This document shows positions 5,319-7,175 of a stretch of DNA of 7,175 nucleotides, piece by piece. The notes below the pieces were generated by a model. It made no database searches. It worked only from the letters and a program-made list of their open reading frames with translations, and had not been told where the DNA came from. The DNA comes from Candidatus Methylomirabilota bacterium (GTDB lineage: Bacteria; Methylomirabilota; Methylomirabilia; Methylomirabilales; Methylomirabilaceae), in the NCBI GenBank assembly GCA_028869615.1, contig JAGWRQ010000107.1, forward strand, positions 1 to 7,175, read 5' to 3'. The position numbers were made by a program, and so were the translations under genes. The stretch's first letter is position 1; each line of letters opens with the position of its first letter.

Positions 5319-5879
5319 CTATTTATCCTCGTGAACGGGGAAGAATCGTAGCGAGTCGGACACCTTCTTTTTACTCTTCTGTTCGCTCTTTTGCTCGCTG
5401 CCGAATGTAGCGACCAGTCCTTGAACGAACGCTTCCTTGTCGGAGGCGGAGAGTCTTGCTGACGGGTGTAAGAGCGCATAGAGCGTGGGCGGCATGGAGC
5501 CGTTTCGGACAGTGTCTGCAGCCTCGCCAGCTTCATTCTCTTGGAGTCCCCATTCTGACACATTGAGAGCAGCGCGACCTTTATCGATGTCGCGCCTGAT
5601 GATCCATGTGATCGGTGCGACGACGTCGTACCATGGCAAGGTGGTTTGATTGCTGTGACAATTGCCACAGGCACGGAGGAATAGTTCTCTCGTCTTGGGG
5701 CTGTCCCATTTCGGCTCAGCTTTCACTGGGAGGTTAATATTCGCTCGACCCCAGGGTATGAACTGAATGCCGACGAAAATCACAACGGCCTCCCCAATAG
5801 CCAAGGTGACCATAACCTTTTTCACCCAAGATGTGTGCCTCTCTTCTTGCTTTCTTTCTATCTCTTCCTTCTCTTCCAT
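5319..5879 (-). CDS. Membrane-anchored heme-binding-domain protein (single CxxCH)
   Basis: This is a 186-residue protein of the Haem_bd type. A charged cytoplasmic N terminus (1-20, rich in Glu and Lys) precedes one membrane segment (about 22-41, VMVTLAIGEAVVIFVGIQFI), which would leave the rest in the periplasm. The heme motif CGNCH (71-75) lies in ACGNCHSNQTTLPWY, followed by APITWIIRRDIDKGRAALNV, the conserved core of this domain. Met129 in GSMPP is a plausible second axial ligand. The C terminus carries a repeated SEQK and a lysine run. The ATG at 5879 has GGAGGAA 5-6 bases upstream. The gene precedes the acyl-CoA dehydrogenase gene by 66 bases on the same strand, so read-through is possible, but a shared function is not shown. 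Its redox partner is unknown. Confidence 0.88.
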   Translation of the reverse strand: MEEKEEIERKQEERHTSWVKKVMVTLAIGEAVVIFVGIQFIPWGRANINLPVKAEPKWDSPKTRELFLRACGNCHSNQTTLPWYDVVAPITWIIRRDIDKGRAALNVSEWGLQENEAGEAADTVRNGSMPPTLYALLHPSARLSASDKEAFVQGLVATFGSEQKSEQKSKKKVSDSLRFFPVHEDK

Positions 5880-5961
5880 AGAGTTCCTCCATGAATGACG
5901 ATAGGTAGGCTAACGCCCCCGTTTGGTGGCTGGCGGAGCGCCGGCGGAGCAGAGGGAAGCG

Positions 5962-6037
5962 TGGAGGCGGCGGGCGGACTCGAACCGCCGAATAAAGGTT
6001 TTGCAGACCTCTGCCTTAGCCACTTGGCTACGCCGCC
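5962..6037 (-). tRNA. tRNA-Cys (anticodon GCA)
   Basis: A full cloverleaf can be folded on the minus strand: acceptor GGCGGCG (6031-6037) with CGCCGCC (5966-5972), D arm GCCAAGTGGCTAAGGC, anticodon loop CTGCAAA with GCA at 6002-6004, and T arm GGCGG-TTCGAGT-CCGCC. The discriminator is U (5965), as required for cysteine tRNA, and CCA (5962-5964) is encoded. It lies 82 bases upstream of the heme-protein gene on the same strand. Confidence 0.95.
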
Positions 6038-6167
6038 ATGAGGGAGGCAACGATGACGTGATCCGGCAATCCAGTCGGTAGGATAAAAACAATGGGTGGG
6101 CACGGCCTTAGGCAACATGCCGATTACATCATGCATCCGCTCGATAACGGTTCATCGGTCGCAAGGG

Positions 6168-6242
6168 TGGAGCGGGAAACGGGATTTGAACCCGCGACCC
6201 TCGCCTTGGCAAGGCGATGCTCTACCGCTGAGCTATTCCCGC
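6168..6242 (-). tRNA. tRNA-Gly (anticodon GCC)
   Basis: Minus-strand cloverleaf: acceptor GCGGGAA (6236-6242) with TTCCCGC (6172-6178), D arm AGCTCAGCGGTAGAGCA, anticodon stem TCGCC/GGCGA with loop TTGCCAA and anticodon GCC at 6208-6210, and T arm CGCGG-GTTCAAATCCCG. Discriminator U (6171), then encoded CCA (6168-6170). It is 130 bases upstream of tRNA-Cys on the same strand, so the two may share a transcript. Confidence 0.95.
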
Positions 6243-6254
6243 ATCCGAAAAGAA

Positions 6255-6283
6255 ACTATAGCGTCGGCGATCCCGGCTGTCAA
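6255..6283 (-). promoter_or_regulatory. Sigma70-type promoter of tRNA-Gly
   Basis: On the minus strand TTGACA (6278-6283, perfect -35) is followed after 17 bases by TATAGT (6255-6260, 5 of 6 to the -10 consensus). The predicted start near 6248 leaves a leader of about five bases before the mature tRNA end at 6242. The promoter fits between thrC and the tRNA and may also drive tRNA-Cys, for which I found no separate convincing promoter. Confidence 0.8.
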
Positions 6284-6293
6284 ACGAAAACCT

Positions 6294-7175
6294 CTAGGCC
6301 GACTGGACCGATAGGAGCTTCAGCACAGCCTCCGGATCGGCCTTCACCGTGACAGGCTGCTGCGAAAGACGGATCGCAGCATCGGGTTCTTTCAGGCCGT
6401 GCCCGGTGAGGACACACACCACGACCGCATCCTTGGGGAGGTGATTCGACCGGCAATATTTGGCGAGTCCGGCCACCGACGCAGCCGAGGCCAACTCACA
6501 GAAGACCCCTTCCGTATGGGCCAGGAGACGATAGGCCTCGATAATCTCGCTGTCAGAGACCATATCAATCCGTCCGCCGGACTCGGCGGCAGCAGCCGTC
6601 GCCCCAGCCCAGCTTGCCGGGTTACCGATCCGGATGGCCGTGGCGACGGTCTCCGGCTGCTCGACCACCTTCCCCAAGACGATCGGCGCCGCGCCTTCCG
6701 CCTGCCATCCCATCATCTTCGGCAACGAGGTGATCTGCCCGGCTTTGGCATATTCCTGGTATCCCTTCCAGTACGCGGTAATGTTGCCCGCGTTGCCGAC
6801 CGGCGTGAAGTGGTAGTCCGGGCTCCGGCCGAGCCGGTCGCAGACCTCGAAGGCGGCGCTCTTCTGACCCTCGATCCGGTACGGATTTACGGAGTTGACC
6901 AGCACAATGGGCTGATCTGCAGCGACCCGCCTCACGATCTGCAGGGCCTGGTCGAAGTTGCCTGCGATCTGCAGCACCTGCGCGCCATGGATCATGGCCT
7001 GAGCCAGCTTACCCAGCGCGATTTTCCCTTCCGGGATCAGCACAAAAGCGCGCAGTCCAGCCCGAGCCGCATACGCCGCGGCGGAGGCCGAGGTATTCCC
7101 GGTCGAGGCGCAGATGACAGCCCTTGCGCCTTCCTCCACCGCCTTGGTGATGGCGAGGGTCATCCCCCTATCCTT
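6294..7175 (-). CDS. thrC: Threonine synthase, C-terminal part (5' end outside window)
   Basis: Threonine synthase converts O-phosphohomoserine to threonine with PLP, the last step of threonine synthesis. The frame is open to the window edge; the first visible codons are K-D-R-G-M, the KDRGM block whose lysine forms the PLP Schiff base. The methionine at 7163 is therefore internal, and the real start lies upstream of the window, probably about 60 residues away by comparison with the roughly 350-residue B. subtilis enzyme. Visible motifs are STGNTSAS (visible residues 24-31), NSVNPYRIEGQKSAAFEVC, the PLP-phosphate loop GNAGN (127-131) within PVGNAGNITAYWKG, AIRIGNPASW and, near the end, VLTGHGLK. 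All belong to the short bacterial ThrC form. The TAG at 6294-6296 lies 11 bases from the -35 box of the tRNA-Gly promoter. Confidence 0.95.
   Translation of the reverse strand, partial: KDRGMTLAITKAVEEGARAVICASTGNTSASAAAYAARAGLRAFVLIPEGKIALGKLAQAMIHGAQVLQIAGNFDQALQIVRRVAADQPIVLVNSVNPYRIEGQKSAAFEVCDRLGRSPDYHFTPVGNAGNITAYWKGYQEYAKAGQITSLPKMMGWQAEGAAPIVLGKVVEQPETVATAIRIGNPASWAGATAAAAESGGRIDMVSDSEIIEAYRLLAHTEGVFCELASAASVAGLAKYCRSNHLPKDAVVVCVLTGHGLKEPDAAIRLSQQPVTVKADPEAVLKLLSVQSA

Noticed and set aside
5858..6136. Minus-strand frame containing GGVAKWLRQRSAKPLFGGSS
   Set aside because: It is a translation through the tRNA-Cys gene, a common artefact, and it overlaps the real start of the heme protein.
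6092..6352. Plus-strand frame containing ETGFEPATLALARRC
   Set aside because: This is the well-known spurious translation across the complement of a tRNA gene, here tRNA-Gly; the tRNA explains the sequence.
6294..7163. Methionine at 7163 as the threonine synthase start
   Set aside because: It is the Met of the KDRGM block; the frame continues to the window edge and the PLP lysine would be lost.

Overview
The window comes from a fairly GC-rich Gram-negative-type bacterium. It holds an MsrQ-type heme membrane protein, a membrane-anchored heme protein, a glutaconate-type CoA-transferase operon, CCA-encoding tRNA genes and the short ThrC form of threonine synthase. The mix would suit an uncultured lineage such as NC10, Desulfobacterota or Nitrospirota, but that placement is inference and nothing here fixes the taxon.

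Layout: (1) 1-240, plus strand: the 3' end of msrQ. (2) 241-1327: a small accessory segment holding a BrnT/BrnA type II toxin-antitoxin pair on the minus strand, with otherwise non-coding flanks. Degenerate repeats with an ATTCCG core lie near both ends in opposite orientation. An imperfect direct repeat of about 30 bp (237-269 and 1328-1357) brackets the segment. Its right copy is the 3' end of the CoA-transferase beta gene, and its left copy still encodes a matching C-terminal tail and stop. (3) 1328-5252, minus strand, transcribed right to left: acyl-CoA dehydrogenase, MeaB-type GTPase, CoA-transferase alpha, CoA-transferase beta. (4) 5319-5879, minus strand: a single-CxxCH membrane-anchored heme-binding-domain protein. 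(5) 5962-6242, minus strand: tRNA-Cys(GCA) and tRNA-Gly(GCC), the latter with a strong promoter squeezed between it and thrC. (6) 6294-7175, minus strand: threonine synthase, cut by the window edge exactly at its PLP lysine.

How the genes fit together: the four-gene minus-strand cluster looks like one unit for acid activation and oxidation. A GctAB-like transferase would make the CoA ester, the dehydrogenase would oxidise an acyl-CoA, and MeaB would protect a B12-dependent acyl-CoA mutase that is not in this window. The most unusual part is the BrnTA segment: it appears to have been inserted at, or recombined into, the 3' end of the CoA-transferase gene where that gene once met msrQ.
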